Positions 17,060 through 27,170 of a stretch of DNA of 64,000 bases are shown here, piece by piece (position 1 is the stretch's first letter; every line of letters begins with the position of its first letter). Location of the stretch: positions 62,001-126,000 of the forward strand of contig NZ_JAUXVR010000025.1 in the NCBI RefSeq assembly GCF_030680395.1, read 5' to 3'. The notes under the pieces are model-generated. The model was not told the DNA's origin and did not search any database. It was given only the letters and a program-made list of their open reading frames with translations. This DNA comes from Methylobacter sp. GTDB taxonomy: Bacteria; Pseudomonadota; Gammaproteobacteria; Methylococcales; Methylomonadaceae. The translations under genes were made by a program, and so were the position numbers.

Positions 17060-18424
17060 ATGACTACGATCACCACTTCTGCTTCTACACGACGCAATAT
17101 CATCACCGTTACCCAGCTTAACCGCGAAACCAGTCAATTACTTGCCGAACATTTTCTGTCTGTTCTGGTTGAAGGCGAGTTATCCAATTTAAGTACCCCT
17201 GCTTCCGGACATATGTATTTTTCGCTGAAGGACGCTAATGCTCAGGTACGTTGCGCCATGTTTCGTACTCAGCAGCGCCGCTTGGCGTTTAAGCCGGAAA
17301 ACGGCAAGCAGGTTATCGTCAAGGCGCAAGTCAGCCTGTACGAGCCCAGAGGCGATTACCAGCTTATCGTCGAGCATATTGAAGAAGCCGGTGACGGGGC
17401 TTTGCGCAGGGCGTTTGATGCGTTAAAGCTGAAGCTATCGGAGCAAGGGCTGTTCGATGCCGCCCACAAACAAGCTTTGCCTACGCTACCCAAAACAATT
17501 GGCGTTATTACTTCGCCATCAGGCGCTGCTGTCAGAGATATACTGACCGTGCTACAAAGACGTTTTGCAGCGATACCGGTGATTGTTTATCCGGTTTCCG
17601 TGCAGGGCGATAACGCAAAACATGAAATTGCCAAGGCGATAGCCACCGCCAATCGACACAAGCACTGCGACGTTATCATTCTCGGGCGGGGCGGCGGTTC
17701 GCTGGAAGACCTTTGGGCATTTAATGAAGAGCTTGTTGCCAGAGCCATATACGACAGCGAAATTCCGATCATTTCAGGCATCGGGCACGAAACCGATTTT
17801 ACCATTGCCGATTTTGTTGCCGACCTGCGCGCGGCCACGCCTTCCGCGGCCGCAGAACACGCCAGTCCCGATCAGCAGCAATGGCTGTCGCGATTCATGC
17901 ATCTGGAATCGCGGCTGCAACAACAACTGCAACGAAAGCTGAACCAAAAACAGCAAGCTCTGGATTGGCTCAGTCAGCGACTGCAACAGCAACATCCCGG
18001 CCAAAAGCTGGCTGGAAATGTGCGGCGCATGAATGAACTTGAGGCCAGACTTAATCACGCTATACATACAAAGCTTCGACATATGACCGGCATTGTCGAC
18101 GCAAAAACGGCTAAGTTATGGCAACACAACCCTGCGATAACCATAAGCAGCCATAAACAACGACAGGGCTATTTGACTAAGCGCCTGATTTCCGCAACCG
18201 CACATAAGCTGGAACAGCTCAATCAGCGATTATTAAATTCCAGTCAAACCCTGCATGCGGTTAGCCCTTTGGCAACGTTAAACCGTGGTTATACGATGAC
18301 AATCAACCCGTCTTCCGGGGAAATCATCCGCTCCACCGAACAACTTAAGTTGGGCGATATGGTGCAAACCCGTCTCGCGCAAGGCCGATTCATCAGCCAA
18401 GTTAAAGTCATTGATCGGGATTAA
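17060..18424 (+). CDS. xseA: Exodeoxyribonuclease VII large subunit
   Basis: Large subunit of ExoVII, which degrades single-stranded DNA. N-terminal OB fold (ITVTQLNRETSQLLAEHF, VEGELSNL) then the catalytic region with GVITSPSGAAVRDIL, ILGRGGGSLEDLWAFNEE and GHETDFTIADFVADLRAATPS type motifs, followed by a long coiled-coil region. 454 residues, normal. The end overlaps the convergent thpR gene by 17 bases. Confidence 0.97.
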   Translation: MTTITTSASTRRNIITVTQLNRETSQLLAEHFLSVLVEGELSNLSTPASGHMYFSLKDANAQVRCAMFRTQQRRLAFKPENGKQVIVKAQVSLYEPRGDYQLIVEHIEEAGDGALRRAFDALKLKLSEQGLFDAAHKQALPTLPKTIGVITSPSGAAVRDILTVLQRRFAAIPVIVYPVSVQGDNAKHEIAKAIATANRHKHCDVIILGRGGGSLEDLWAFNEELVARAIYDSEIPIISGIGHETDFTIADFVADLRAATPSAAAEHASPDQQQWLSRFMHLESRLQQQLQRKLNQKQQALDWLSQRLQQQHPGQKLAGNVRRMNELEARLNHAIHTKLRHMTGIVDAKTAKLWQHNPAITISSHKQRQGYLTKRLISATAHKLEQLNQRLLNSSQTLHAVSPLATLNRGYTMTINPSSGEIIRSTEQLKLGDMVQTRLAQGRFISQVKVIDRD

Positions 18425-18953
18425 CGGTTGGTTTGATAAAAGGCCATTGCTGTATCACTTTATAACAGACGCCATCCGGTTCACTACAGGATTCAAGCAG
18501 GCAGAATGCTTCGGCGCGCCAGACTATCGGTTCAATTGGCATATCCGGCAAGTACCGGACATGCCGGGCCAGCGTAATATGAGGGGTATAAGGTCTGGTG
18601 TCAGTATGCAGACCGCAGTTTGCAGCTACTGTTTCCAACATGGATGCCAACATCGTCGCCGGTTCCGGTACTGGTTGCCGGCAGGTCATGCATAGGATTT
18701 TGGGTTTACTCCAGTAGCTTAAGCGGTCAAAGTTCAAAGTAAAAGGTTGGGCGGTAATATCGGCGACGGACTGTTTAATCAATAATTCAGTGTCTGCGTC
18801 AACAGAACCCAAAAAAACCAGTGTTACATGGAGATTGTGCGGCCGTACCCATTTCAGTCCTTGCGCTGCGTTGGCTTGACTCAATCGCGCCAGCGCTTGC
18901 CGGGTTTCATCGTCAGGCCATAAGGCAAAAAACAATCTTGACGTATCAGGCAT
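18408..18953 (-). CDS. thpR: RNA 2',3'-cyclic phosphodiesterase
   Basis: 2H phosphoesterase family (formerly 2'-5' RNA ligase). The two catalytic HxT/S motifs are present as HVTL (about residue 42) and HITL (about 126). 181 residues, usual length. Start ATG at 18953 leads into RLFFALWPDDETR, a typical ThpR opening. Confidence 0.93.
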   Translation of the reverse strand: MPDTSRLFFALWPDDETRQALARLSQANAAQGLKWVRPHNLHVTLVFLGSVDADTELLIKQSVADITAQPFTLNFDRLSYWSKPKILCMTCRQPVPEPATMLASMLETVAANCGLHTDTRPYTPHITLARHVRYLPDMPIEPIVWRAEAFCLLESCSEPDGVCYKVIQQWPFIKPTVNPDQ

Positions 18954-19202
18954 GGTTTTAAACGGGTAGCATGAATAAAACTCACCTACAGTGAGTCTGA
19001 ATAGGTCGTAAGTCTGTCACGAAAATTGGAATGAGTCACCGCTATTTTTACGTGAATTCATACTGAACACTGGGTAATGCGGCAAACTTGATCTTCGTTA
19101 AACGCTGTAACATGTGTAATTCATGTTTGCCGTATTTACACAAGTTCACTATACCGCCGAGGAACATCCATGGTTTTTTGCTGCTCCGTTGGGGATGGGC
19201 AA

Positions 19203-19970
19203 TTATTTCTCAGGGGGCGAGGCAGGCCACTTTGCTCCTGCGTCTATCCATGCCCTGAGGAGTAATACATCGCGTTCGGAAAGGTTGTGCCTGTCAGCCA
19301 TAGGCATATCTTTTCTTGCACCTGAGACTATTCCAATTAGAGGGCTTGCGTCACTCCGGCCCGGCAAAATCAGCGATTTCCGACTATTGTCCCTGAAGAA
19401 ATCTTCGCTACGGTCAGCACGAAAACCGGCATACTGCTTTTGCGGTCCGTGGCATGACAGGCAATTTTTCTCAAAGATCGGGTAGATGTTTTTCCAAAAG
19501 GCAACCTCCGAATCACCGCTCTCTGATTGAACAATTGATGCTGAGCCGGTCTGTCCGTCGAGGTGGCTGTTAGGTCCGCGGGGTTCATGGATTGGCCGGG
19601 TTATTGATTTGACGCTATGTTGGGCTATCCATGCGAAGACTATGAAAGTTATGGTGACGATAACAAGCGTTAATAGACCGCTACGGAGTAGTGAAGGGTG
19701 CGAGGTTTGCACCGCATGACAATGCTTGACGATGACGGTAACGATCCAATTCCAATGAAGTACCAGATGAATAACAAGCACCGCTAACAGTCCAAAACTG
19801 ATCCAGAAATGGATATCGCCATACTGGTGACGGGTAAGACCCCACAGGCTGAACGCTTTGTTGCTTCCTGGCGGCAATGGGAAACGCAATATATAGCCTG
19901 TCGCAATCATGCCGAGAAACAGCAGGGCGGCGGTCAAGTCAATGATGATATTTACAAGGGTGCGACTCAT
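19203..19970 (-). CDS. Membrane DUF4405/cytochrome b-like and c-type cytochrome fusion
   Basis: The N-terminal half has four hydrophobic segments (about residues 5-30, 50-72, 95-118) with histidines spaced as in DUF4405 heme-b membrane proteins (HQYGDIHFWISF, VIHLVLHWNW). The C-terminal half contains a CLSCHGP heme-c motif and the IPLIGIVSGARKDMP-like region of Planctomycete-type cytochrome c domains, with Met/His ligands further on. ATG 19970 is chosen; ATG 19997 is possible. It follows a multicopper oxidase on the same strand, so electron transfer between the two is a reasonable inference. Confidence 0.75.
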   Translation of the reverse strand: MSRTLVNIIIDLTAALLFLGMIATGYILRFPLPPGSNKAFSLWGLTRHQYGDIHFWISFGLLAVLVIHLVLHWNWIVTVIVKHCHAVQTSHPSLLRSGLLTLVIVTITFIVFAWIAQHSVKSITRPIHEPRGPNSHLDGQTGSASIVQSESGDSEVAFWKNIYPIFEKNCLSCHGPQKQYAGFRADRSEDFFRDNSRKSLILPGRSDASPLIGIVSGARKDMPMADRHNLSERDVLLLRAWIDAGAKWPASPPEK

Positions 19971-20130
19971 ATTTATGACAAGATAACCGGTGGGCATGGA
20001 TTTTTTGCCTGCGTTGCCCAAAGCTGTTTTGAGGTCAGGTGGTTCCTAAGCATAACAAACTTCCTGTAGAAGTCGCTTTAGTAGCGATGTACCCGCCATC
20101 AGAACCAGCCAACCTGAGATAAAACTGGAA

Positions 20131-21762
20131 TTATTTAATAAGAAAATCCCGCATCATGCCCATATCCTCGTGTTCCAGATTGTGGCAGTGGTACATGAAC
20201 AGGCCTTTAAAATCATTAAACGGTTTTAAGATTGTGACCTTTTCGCCCGGCATCACCAGAACCGTATCTTTCCAGCCGCCGTTTATAAACCCTGACGAAA
20301 CGGTGGCATAGCTATCGCTGGAGCGCGAATTCACTTCCCGCTTGACGATCTGGAACTGTTCGCCATGTAAATGCATCGGATGCGGCATATTCATCATCAT
20401 GCCATGCATACCGCCGTCAAAACCATTATCGAACTCTATTAGTTGCAGACTGTTAACCGGAATAATTTCGTCCGGCTGAATGTCGTTCATCTTATAAGAA
20501 CGGCCATTTAGCAGGGCTGACATGTGCTGCATGGATAAGGCGATGGTTCTGGGATTGGCCGCATTTGCAGCATTCTTGACGTGTAGGGCGGGAATGGGCG
20601 TTAAAGTCTTTGGCAAAATGTTGTCGCCTTGTTCCTTTTTAGCGACCCGAATTTTTAAGATCGGGTAGTCCGATCCTGAAGGCAAGGTGCTGACGGACAT
20701 CATGCCGCCTCCCATCATTCCACCCCCCATCATACCCCGGTGTCCGCGCCCTCCCATCATGCCGCCGCCCATCATGCCCATGCCGCCATGCGTGGCAACA
20801 TCAAACTGAAGGCTACGCAAGGACAGCTCGGTGCCTACCGCGCGTCCGCTAAAATCCATCCATGCCTCCACCCTTTCCCCCGGCGCGAGCATGACATAAG
20901 GGTGTTGCTCGGGAGCTGCCAGCAAGCCGCCATCAATACCTATTACGGTGATGGGGGTGCCGTCATCCCAGGCCAGTTTATAAATCCGGGAGTTAGAGCC
21001 GTTGACCAGCCGGAGCCGGTAGGCGCGCGTTGCGACCGGCAGCACAAAATCAGGCCGGCCGTTAACCAGGATCTGGTCGCCCAGAAAGCCCTGCATGCGT
21101 TGCATCATGTGCGCCGAATAAACCAATTGGTTTTGACCGTCGAAACTGCGATCCTGAATCACCAGCGGGACGTCTAAATTGCCGCTCGGTAAATTCAATG
21201 CCTGTTCCTGATCGTCAGTAACAATTAATAAACCTGCCAAGCCGGAATAGACTTGTCTGGCGGTGACGCTGTGGGTATGGGCATGATAAAAATAGGTCCC
21301 GGCCCGGTTGAGTATCTCAAATTCATACACATAGGTTTCGCCCTGATTGATCGCATACATGGGATTGCCATCCATGTTAGCCGGGACATGCAGTCCATGC
21401 CAATGCAGAATCGATTGCGCCGGTAAATTATTATTAAGAATCAGCCTGACTTTCTGGCCTTTTTTAAAACGCAGGGAAGGTGCCAGATAAGTACCTTCAT
21501 TATTATCAAGTACCTCTGAAGGACCTGTTATAACCTTGCCGGTGATTTTCCAGACGCGGGTTTTGTCGCCATTTAAAATAGCTACATCAGCCGTATTCAT
21601 GGTCAGTTCAATTTCAACATCAGGGAGAAAGTCGGCGGATGGCGCATTGACTCTGACAAAGCCGCCGGTCTGCGCCCAGCTTGGGTAAGTGATCGCTCCG
21701 GCGATACCCATTGCGGTATATTTTAATAGCTTGCGGCGTTGCAAATTAATCGTGGTTTTCAT
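20131..21762 (-). CDS. Tat-exported multicopper oxidase with Met-rich insert
   Basis: CueO/CopA-type periplasmic oxidase. A twin-arginine signal (QRRKLLKYTAMGIAGA) starts at residue 10. Copper motifs: HWHGLH, YFYHAHTHS, HPMHLHG and HCHNLEHEDMGM. Between domains 2 and 3 is a Gly/Met-rich stretch with repeated MMGGGMM units, typical of cuprous-ion oxidases. The ATG at 21762 has AGGGAAG at a good distance; the frame is open 69 bases further upstream but without signal features. Likely role is Cu(I) oxidation or copper tolerance. Confidence 0.9.
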   Translation of the reverse strand: MKTTINLQRRKLLKYTAMGIAGAITYPSWAQTGGFVRVNAPSADFLPDVEIELTMNTADVAILNGDKTRVWKITGKVITGPSEVLDNNEGTYLAPSLRFKKGQKVRLILNNNLPAQSILHWHGLHVPANMDGNPMYAINQGETYVYEFEILNRAGTYFYHAHTHSVTARQVYSGLAGLLIVTDDQEQALNLPSGNLDVPLVIQDRSFDGQNQLVYSAHMMQRMQGFLGDQILVNGRPDFVLPVATRAYRLRLVNGSNSRIYKLAWDDGTPITVIGIDGGLLAAPEQHPYVMLAPGERVEAWMDFSGRAVGTELSLRSLQFDVATHGGMGMMGGGMMGGRGHRGMMGGGMMGGGMMSVSTLPSGSDYPILKIRVAKKEQGDNILPKTLTPIPALHVKNAANAANPRTIALSMQHMSALLNGRSYKMNDIQPDEIIPVNSLQLIEFDNGFDGGMHGMMMNMPHPMHLHGEQFQIVKREVNSRSSDSYATVSSGFINGGWKDTVLVMPGEKVTILKPFNDFKGLFMYHCHNLEHEDMGMMRDFLIK

Positions 21763-22211
21763 CTGGACTTCCCTCAATTCAATTAATATTAGCGTATTGT
21801 AATATGCGACTTTGTACCATAGTTTTTGCAACGTGCGTTAATCGGAGTCGCGTGGTTTACTGGAGGTAATGATTAGCCAATACGGTGCTCGGGTTTTTCT
21901 TTGCCCTAAACAAAAAACCGGATTTTGACGGTGATAACAGCCGGAGGGTACAGAAAATAAGCAGTTCGTTAAATTAGTAGAAACACTTAGCAGCCGGTTT
22001 TGCATTGCCGTTAAGCAGAGGGGAAGGATTTTAACTGCAATCTAACGACCAATCCTTGGTCTTGTTTTGGAATTCAGAAGGAAAACCAACCTTAAATCAA
22101 TAGCGTAGCCTTGCTGGTCCACGGAGCTAAAGTAGCGGCAGGGGGCTTGATAACAGGTTGGATTATTGCAGCAATTGAAGGGCTAAGGCTAAAGCCAAGA
22201 TACAAAACTCA
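21763..22211. other. Intergenic region upstream of the multicopper oxidase
   Basis: About 450 bp without a convincing gene. It should contain the oxidase promoter near 21770-21900. I saw no clear CueR-type or CopR-type dyad and no repeat shared with other parts of the window. Confidence 0.25.
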
Positions 22212-22679
22212 TCATTCATGCTTTATGGGCTTGCCCTTGGCTTTATTCCTCAATTGCTTCGCCCAGCGATAGATGCCGGTTTCGGTAACTTTTGCATGCG
22301 CCCATTGCAGCCAGCCAGTGATGGTGGTGTAAATGACTCTCAGAAAGGTAAAAGTTAATAGTTGCGGTTTGGTCAGTGCAAACACTCTGGCTACCAGCAA
22401 AGTACCGAGTAATTTTGCCAACACTTCCACCAGGATGCCTTGCAGAATCAATCCTTTTGCCAGCAATCCAAATGCCGCGAGATTGATCGGCGTAACAATC
22501 AGTATCGGAATACCAAACGCCACCAGCGCCATGGTCGCAGTTGTTTGACTGAGCCATTGTTCAAATTGTTGCAGATTCAACCATTGGGATAATGAGCGCC
22601 CAAATGCCGTGAGTAGATCCCAAAGCCACTCCTCAATAATCAGGAAGATAGCTAAAAACGAAAGCAGGATTTTTTTCAT
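22212..22679 (-). CDS. Predicted inner-membrane protein, 155 residues
   Basis: Unrecognised family. It begins with a hydrophobic segment (LLSFLAIFLIIEEWLWDLL), has two long hydrophobic stretches around residues 45-95, a further one near 110-122, and a basic C-terminal tail (KQLRNKAKGKPIKHE). No catalytic motif is visible. Upstream on the same strand is the diguanylate cyclase gene, separated by a hairpin. Confidence 0.7.
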   Translation of the reverse strand: MKKILLSFLAIFLIIEEWLWDLLTAFGRSLSQWLNLQQFEQWLSQTTATMALVAFGIPILIVTPINLAAFGLLAKGLILQGILVEVLAKLLGTLLVARVFALTKPQLLTFTFLRVIYTTITGWLQWAHAKVTETGIYRWAKQLRNKAKGKPIKHE

Positions 22680-22760
22680 AATTTGATTGAAAGAGAGTAC
22701 TCAACAACTGTAATTATAAGTGCAACATTGTTATTTAATATCAGAACTGATCGGAAAGCA

Positions 22761-22788
22761 CATTTAGGGCTATGCCTGGCCCTAAATG
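22761..22788. terminator. Hairpin after the diguanylate cyclase gene
   Basis: Perfect 10-bp stem CATTTAGGGC (22761-22770) / GCCCTAAATG (22779-22788), loop of 8. It lies 10 bases after the stop of the minus-strand GGDEF gene. Confidence 0.6.
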
Positions 22789-22797
22789 TTCAGCGTC

Positions 22798-23853
22798 TTA
22801 GATAAAGTTTTCGGCCATTACCTGATTTCTGCCGTTATCTTTAGCTCTATACATTGCCTGGTCCGCGCGCTCGATCAAGCTTTCGATCGAGTCGTTTAGT
22901 TTAAAACTTGAGACGCCGATAGAAATGGTCACCTTTCCTATCGATTTTTTACTACCCTTAAGCTTTAAAGGATGTTGTGCTAAGGAAGTTCTTATTTCTT
23001 CGGCGATTTCCATAGCCTTGTTAAGCGGTGTATTGGGCATGATAATGGCCATTTCTTCGCCGCCATAGCGTGCTGCGCAATGATGTTCGGTAATATGTTG
23101 CTTCATCAGGTTAGCTGTATAGCGCAGTACGTTATCGCCCATCTGGTGGCCAAACGTATCATTGACTTGTTTGAAATGATCGATATCTAAAATAAGCAAG
23201 CACAGTTCAATATCGTTTTGTCTATGAATTTCAATATATTCATTCAGCTTTTGATCAAAAGCGCGGCGGTTGAATAGACCTGTCAAGGCATCAGTTTTTG
23301 CCGTTTCGCGTACATGCGCAAGTTCCTGCCGCAGCAGCTGCATTTCCTTTTTACTCTCGTCCAGTTGCGTCATCAACGTCATACTGGTTTCAGCAAGTCC
23401 TTTAGTTCCGGCGATGATTTCGGTTAAGACTATTTTGATTTCAGTCAGGTCTTGGTTGTTTTCCAGATTTTTACTCTGGTTCTGGAAGTCTATTGATGCT
23501 GCACTGGCTTTTTCGCCAGTAGTATCCAAGGCCTCACCTGTTTTATTGATAAGCTGCAACAGGATGTGATTTATTTTTTCCAGAGAGTCGAGTGACGTAT
23601 CGCAAATATGTTTTTTAAAGAGTTTTGCGCTTAATTCAGAAGTAAAAACATTGTGCTTGGCCAGTAGTTCATCCAGTTCATTGTTTAAGTCAATGTTTCT
23701 ACCGATAATATATTCATAGAAAATTGCAAAATTAAGAGGATCGGTAGCGATTTTATTCTTTGACATGAGGGGAAGTATTTGCCGAAGATATTCTGCATTT
23801 TGTTCCAGCGTGTCATCGTATTTAGGGAGAAATGTTAAGTCATCGTTTATCAT
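22798..23853 (-). CDS. Diguanylate cyclase (GGDEF domain)
   Basis: C-terminal GGDEF domain (about residues 185-350) with the active-site signature RYGGEEMAI, plus DALTGLFNRRAF and LILDIDHFKQVNDTFGHQMGD motifs, so it should make c-di-GMP. No RxxD inhibition site is seen five residues before GGEEM. The N-terminal 180 residues are helical and soluble with a predicted coiled coil; no membrane segment. Possible source of signal for the two YcgR-like proteins at 15.4-17.0 kb. Confidence 0.9.
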   Translation of the reverse strand: MINDDLTFLPKYDDTLEQNAEYLRQILPLMSKNKIATDPLNFAIFYEYIIGRNIDLNNELDELLAKHNVFTSELSAKLFKKHICDTSLDSLEKINHILLQLINKTGEALDTTGEKASAASIDFQNQSKNLENNQDLTEIKIVLTEIIAGTKGLAETSMTLMTQLDESKKEMQLLRQELAHVRETAKTDALTGLFNRRAFDQKLNEYIEIHRQNDIELCLLILDIDHFKQVNDTFGHQMGDNVLRYTANLMKQHITEHHCAARYGGEEMAIIMPNTPLNKAMEIAEEIRTSLAQHPLKLKGSKKSIGKVTISIGVSSFKLNDSIESLIERADQAMYRAKDNGRNQVMAENFI

Positions 23854-24449
23854 TATTTAAAGTCAATAATATTCATTAATTATTATCCATTTTAGCCAGT
23901 TGCTTTATGTTTTCAAGTGCTAGTATCTTCTAATTCAATACGTACGCAAATAAATATTATTTAAAATTTTAAAAAGTACTCTGGCGCCATAAATATCTAC
24001 AGCGGCCACGGTCTGCGTGGTTAGCTAAAGGTTGATAGTCAGACAGATTCGGCCCGGGTCTGTAATTGATCTTACCGTCAGCGATAATCCAATCAATTGC
24101 TTTTATGGCGCATCAGGCCGATAAAATGATAAGGATAGAAATATACTGAAATCCATCAGAGTCAGAGCAAACAAAGACAGCATCGACAGGCTGAATTATG
24201 GCGACAATCGCGTTTCCTGAGCAATGTGCTCCGGCATACCGCTCGCTGCTCAAGGATTGCGGTTATCTTTTTCGGATATATTATCGATCTATTTGATCAG
24301 TATAGATTTAGATACCCGAGCCACTATCTTTAAAATCTCAATCTGGTATCTTTGTTGCTTGGTCGGCTTTTTTCAATTCAGTTAAAAAATGAACTGCATT
24401 TGTCGGTTGAATTTAAAATAGTAAATAAAAAGCAGTGCAAGAGACTAAA
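23854..24449. other. 596-bp intergenic region
   Basis: Divergent promoter region for the diguanylate cyclase and yoaA-like genes. A 10-bp inverted repeat GCGCCATAAA (23984-23993) / TTTATGGCGC (24102-24111) bounds about 128 bp and may be a small element. Otherwise I see nothing recognisable. Confidence 0.3.
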
Positions 24450-26417
24450 TTGACAGAACTAGAAGCATTTTTCGGTAGCGACGGCGGATTGGCAAAAGTC
24501 ATTCCAGGCTATCAACCACGGGCCGCCCAGCTTGAAATGGCTGAAGCGATTGCCCATGCTATCGAAGCTAACCAGCATTTAATCGCCGAAGCCGGGACCG
24601 GAACCGGCAAGACCTTCGCCTATTTGGTGCCCGCCATTTTATCCGGCAAAAAAGTCATTATTTCGACCGGCACCAAAAACCTTCAGGACCAGCTGTTTAA
24701 CAAGGATTTGCCGGTAATCCGCAAGGCGATCAAAACACCGTTTATTGCTGCGCTGTTAAAAGGCCGCAGCAATTATTTATGCACCTATCGGCTGAAAAAC
24801 GCGTTAACTTCCACATTGGGTTTCAGCAAGGAAGATGCGGTCGCTTTGGCAAAAATAAGTTCGTGGGCGAAGCGCACCAAAACCGGCGATACCTCGGAAA
24901 TGTCCGACGTGGCAGAGGCAGACCCGGTCTGGTATCAAGCGACTTCGTCATTGGATAATTGTCTGGGACAGGATTGTTCGGATTACGCCGACTGCTTCCT
25001 GGTCAAAGCCAGGAAAAAAGCCCAGGAAAGCGAGATTCTGGTGGTTAATCATCATTTACTGTGCGCGGACTGGTCGATACGCGACAGCGGTTTCGGCGAG
25101 CTGTTGCCCAATGCCGAAGTGGTCATCATCGACGAGGCGCATCAACTGGCCGATACCGCCTCCAATTTTTTAGGCATTACCGTCAGCGCCAAGCAGCTGA
25201 ACGATCTGGCCAAAGATGCGTTGATGGAATATTTTAAAGACGCCACCGACATGCCCGCCTTGCGTACCGCCTGTGAAGATCTTGAACATGAAGTTAAGGA
25301 TTTGAGGCTGGCGTTCGGCATCGAGCTTAAACGCGGCGATTGGCAGGACATCGAAAACAATCCGAAAATAGCGGCAAACTTGACTGCGGTTAAAGACCAG
25401 TTGCAGCGCCTCGCCGATCAGCTGGAGCTGGCGTCAGTTAAAACCAAAGGACTGGACTCGTGTTTCAAGCGCGCCGACGAACTGGTGCAGCAGCTAAAGA
25501 TTATCCTTGAAGACAACAGCGGCAAATGGATACGCTGGTATGAAACCTATAAAAACACCTTTACCTTGAGCCGTACGCCGCTGGATATTGCGTCGGAATT
25601 CCGCTCTTTTATGCAGCAACATCAGGCGGCGTGGATTTTTACCTCGGCGACCTTAAGCGTGGCGAACAAGTTCGATCATTTTGCCAACAACCTGGGGCTT
25701 AGCAATGCGACCAGCGAAAGCTGGGGCAGTCCTTTCGATTACGCCCATCAATCGCTGTTTTATCATCCAAAAGGCTTGCCGCAGCCCAATGATCCCGAAT
25801 TCATTCCGCGTATCGTCGAGTTTGCGGTGCCGGTATTGCAAGCCAGCAAGGGTAGGGCGTTTTTCCTGTTTACCAGTCATCGCGCGCTGAAACAGGCGGC
25901 TGAATTGCTGGAGAAAAAAATCGATTTTCCGTTGCTGATTCAGGGCAGTCGCCCCAAAGCTTTATTGCTGGAGCAGTTTAAAGCGGCGGGCAATGCCGTA
26001 TTGTTGGGGACGTCAAGTTTTTGGGAAGGCGTGGACGTCAGGGGCGAGGCCTTGTCCTGCGTCATTATCGACAAGCTGCCTTTCGCATCGCCCGGCGATC
26101 CGGTGTTAAAAGCGCGCTTGGACGCGATGACCAAACAGGGACGGAACTCGTTTTTCGAATACCAACTGCCCACCGCCGTGATTGCGTTGAGACAGGGCAT
26201 AGGCCGTTTGATTCGCGACGTAACGGATCGGGGCGTATTGATGGTCTGCGATCCGCGCTTGTTAAAAAAATCATACGGCCAGATATTTTTAGACAGCGTA
26301 CCGGCGATGAAGCGCACCCGCGATATAGAAGAGGTGCGGATATTTTTTCAGGATAACGGCATGGATGCAGAAAATAATACGGCGTATGGAGCAGTTGCCG
26401 AAGAGACCGAACAATGA
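24450..26417 (+). CDS. yoaA: DinG/YoaA-family ATP-dependent DNA helicase
   Basis: XPD-like superfamily 2 helicase with an Fe-S cluster. Walker A AGTGTGKTFAYLVP near residue 47, DEAH box IIDEAHQL near 226, and four cysteines around 100-185 (NYLCTYRL, DNCLGQDCSDYADC). Motif VI is QGIGRLIRD. The length near 655 residues matches YoaA rather than the longer DinG. The start is uncertain: TTG 24450 gives MTELEAFFGSDGGLAKVIPG, aligning with YoaA; GTG 24435 is the alternative. Its end overlaps tsaB. Confidence 0.92.
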   Translation: MTELEAFFGSDGGLAKVIPGYQPRAAQLEMAEAIAHAIEANQHLIAEAGTGTGKTFAYLVPAILSGKKVIISTGTKNLQDQLFNKDLPVIRKAIKTPFIAALLKGRSNYLCTYRLKNALTSTLGFSKEDAVALAKISSWAKRTKTGDTSEMSDVAEADPVWYQATSSLDNCLGQDCSDYADCFLVKARKKAQESEILVVNHHLLCADWSIRDSGFGELLPNAEVVIIDEAHQLADTASNFLGITVSAKQLNDLAKDALMEYFKDATDMPALRTACEDLEHEVKDLRLAFGIELKRGDWQDIENNPKIAANLTAVKDQLQRLADQLELASVKTKGLDSCFKRADELVQQLKIILEDNSGKWIRWYETYKNTFTLSRTPLDIASEFRSFMQQHQAAWIFTSATLSVANKFDHFANNLGLSNATSESWGSPFDYAHQSLFYHPKGLPQPNDPEFIPRIVEFAVPVLQASKGRAFFLFTSHRALKQAAELLEKKIDFPLLIQGSRPKALLLEQFKAAGNAVLLGTSSFWEGVDVRGEALSCVIIDKLPFASPGDPVLKARLDAMTKQGRNSFFEYQLPTAVIALRQGIGRLIRDVTDRGVLMVCDPRLLKKSYGQIFLDSVPAMKRTRDIEEVRIFFQDNGMDAENNTAYGAVAEETEQ

Positions 26418-27097
26418 AATTACTGGCAGTAGAAACCTCGACCGAAGCCTGCTCGGCAGCGCTGTTTATTGACGGCGAGGTAACCGAGCGTTTTGAGCTC
26501 GCGCCCAAAGAACATACCAAACTGATTTTGCCGATGATCGATTCATTAATGACCGAGGCCGGCTTAAAGCCGCAACAGCTGGATGCGCTGGCGTTCAGTC
26601 GCGGCCCCGGCTCGTTTACCGGCGTGCGTATCGCCACCGGCGTGATCCAGGGTATCGCCTTGGGCGCGGATTTGCCGGTAGTCCCCGTATCCACCCTGGC
26701 CGCTATCGCTCAGGATTTTTTCGATAACAATGATGAGTGTATCGCCTTTGTCTCGATGGATGCGCGGATGGGCGAGATATTCTGGGGCGTTTATCGGCGC
26801 GATACACTAGGTTATGCCGAACTGATCGGCGAAGAAGCCGTGACCCCGGCGGACGCAGTTGAGTTTCCCGATTTGACCGGCGTAGGCATCGGCTCAGGCT
26901 GGGGCGTTTACAACCAGGAATTGACGGCTCGCTTGGCAGGGCGCGTCAGTCGCTATAAAGCCGAACTGCTGCCCAGAGCCGGTGCTATTGCCCGTTTAGG
27001 CGCGCGAGGTTTCGAACAGGGCCTAGCCGTTGCCGTCGAACAGGCCATGCCGGTTTACTTGCGGGATAAGGTTGCCAAGAAAGAATCGGAGCGGTGA
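26414..27097 (+). CDS. tsaB: tRNA threonylcarbamoyladenosine biosynthesis protein TsaB
   Basis: ASKHA-fold partner of TsaD in t6A37 synthesis. The opening LLAVETSTEACSAAL and the SRGPGSFTGVRIATGVIQGIA signature are diagnostic. 227 residues, normal. The ATG overlaps the helicase stop (ATGA), an arrangement seen in gammaproteobacteria where yoaA and tsaB are neighbours. Confidence 0.95.
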   Translation: MKLLAVETSTEACSAALFIDGEVTERFELAPKEHTKLILPMIDSLMTEAGLKPQQLDALAFSRGPGSFTGVRIATGVIQGIALGADLPVVPVSTLAAIAQDFFDNNDECIAFVSMDARMGEIFWGVYRRDTLGYAELIGEEAVTPADAVEFPDLTGVGIGSGWGVYNQELTARLAGRVSRYKAELLPRAGAIARLGARGFEQGLAVAVEQAMPVYLRDKVAKKESER

Positions 27098-27108
27098 TGA
27101 TTTAAGCA

Positions 27109-27170
27109 GTCATACCGGCAGGGATTGCCGGTATCCAGAACACATGGACGTGAAAAAATTATGTTCACGT
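27109..27170 (+). repeat. Dispersed repeat C (partial MITE-related copy)
   Basis: Contains ATACCGGCA/TGCCGGTAT, a perfect 9-bp stem around GGGAT (27112-27134), then CCAG-ACACATGGACGTGA and a second inverted repeat (GACGTGAA/TTCACGT). The same order GTCAT-GGCAGGGAT-CCAG-CACATGGA-GTG is found inside the MITE at 42807-43012, so this is a solo arm of that family, 12 bases after tsaB. Confidence 0.65.
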
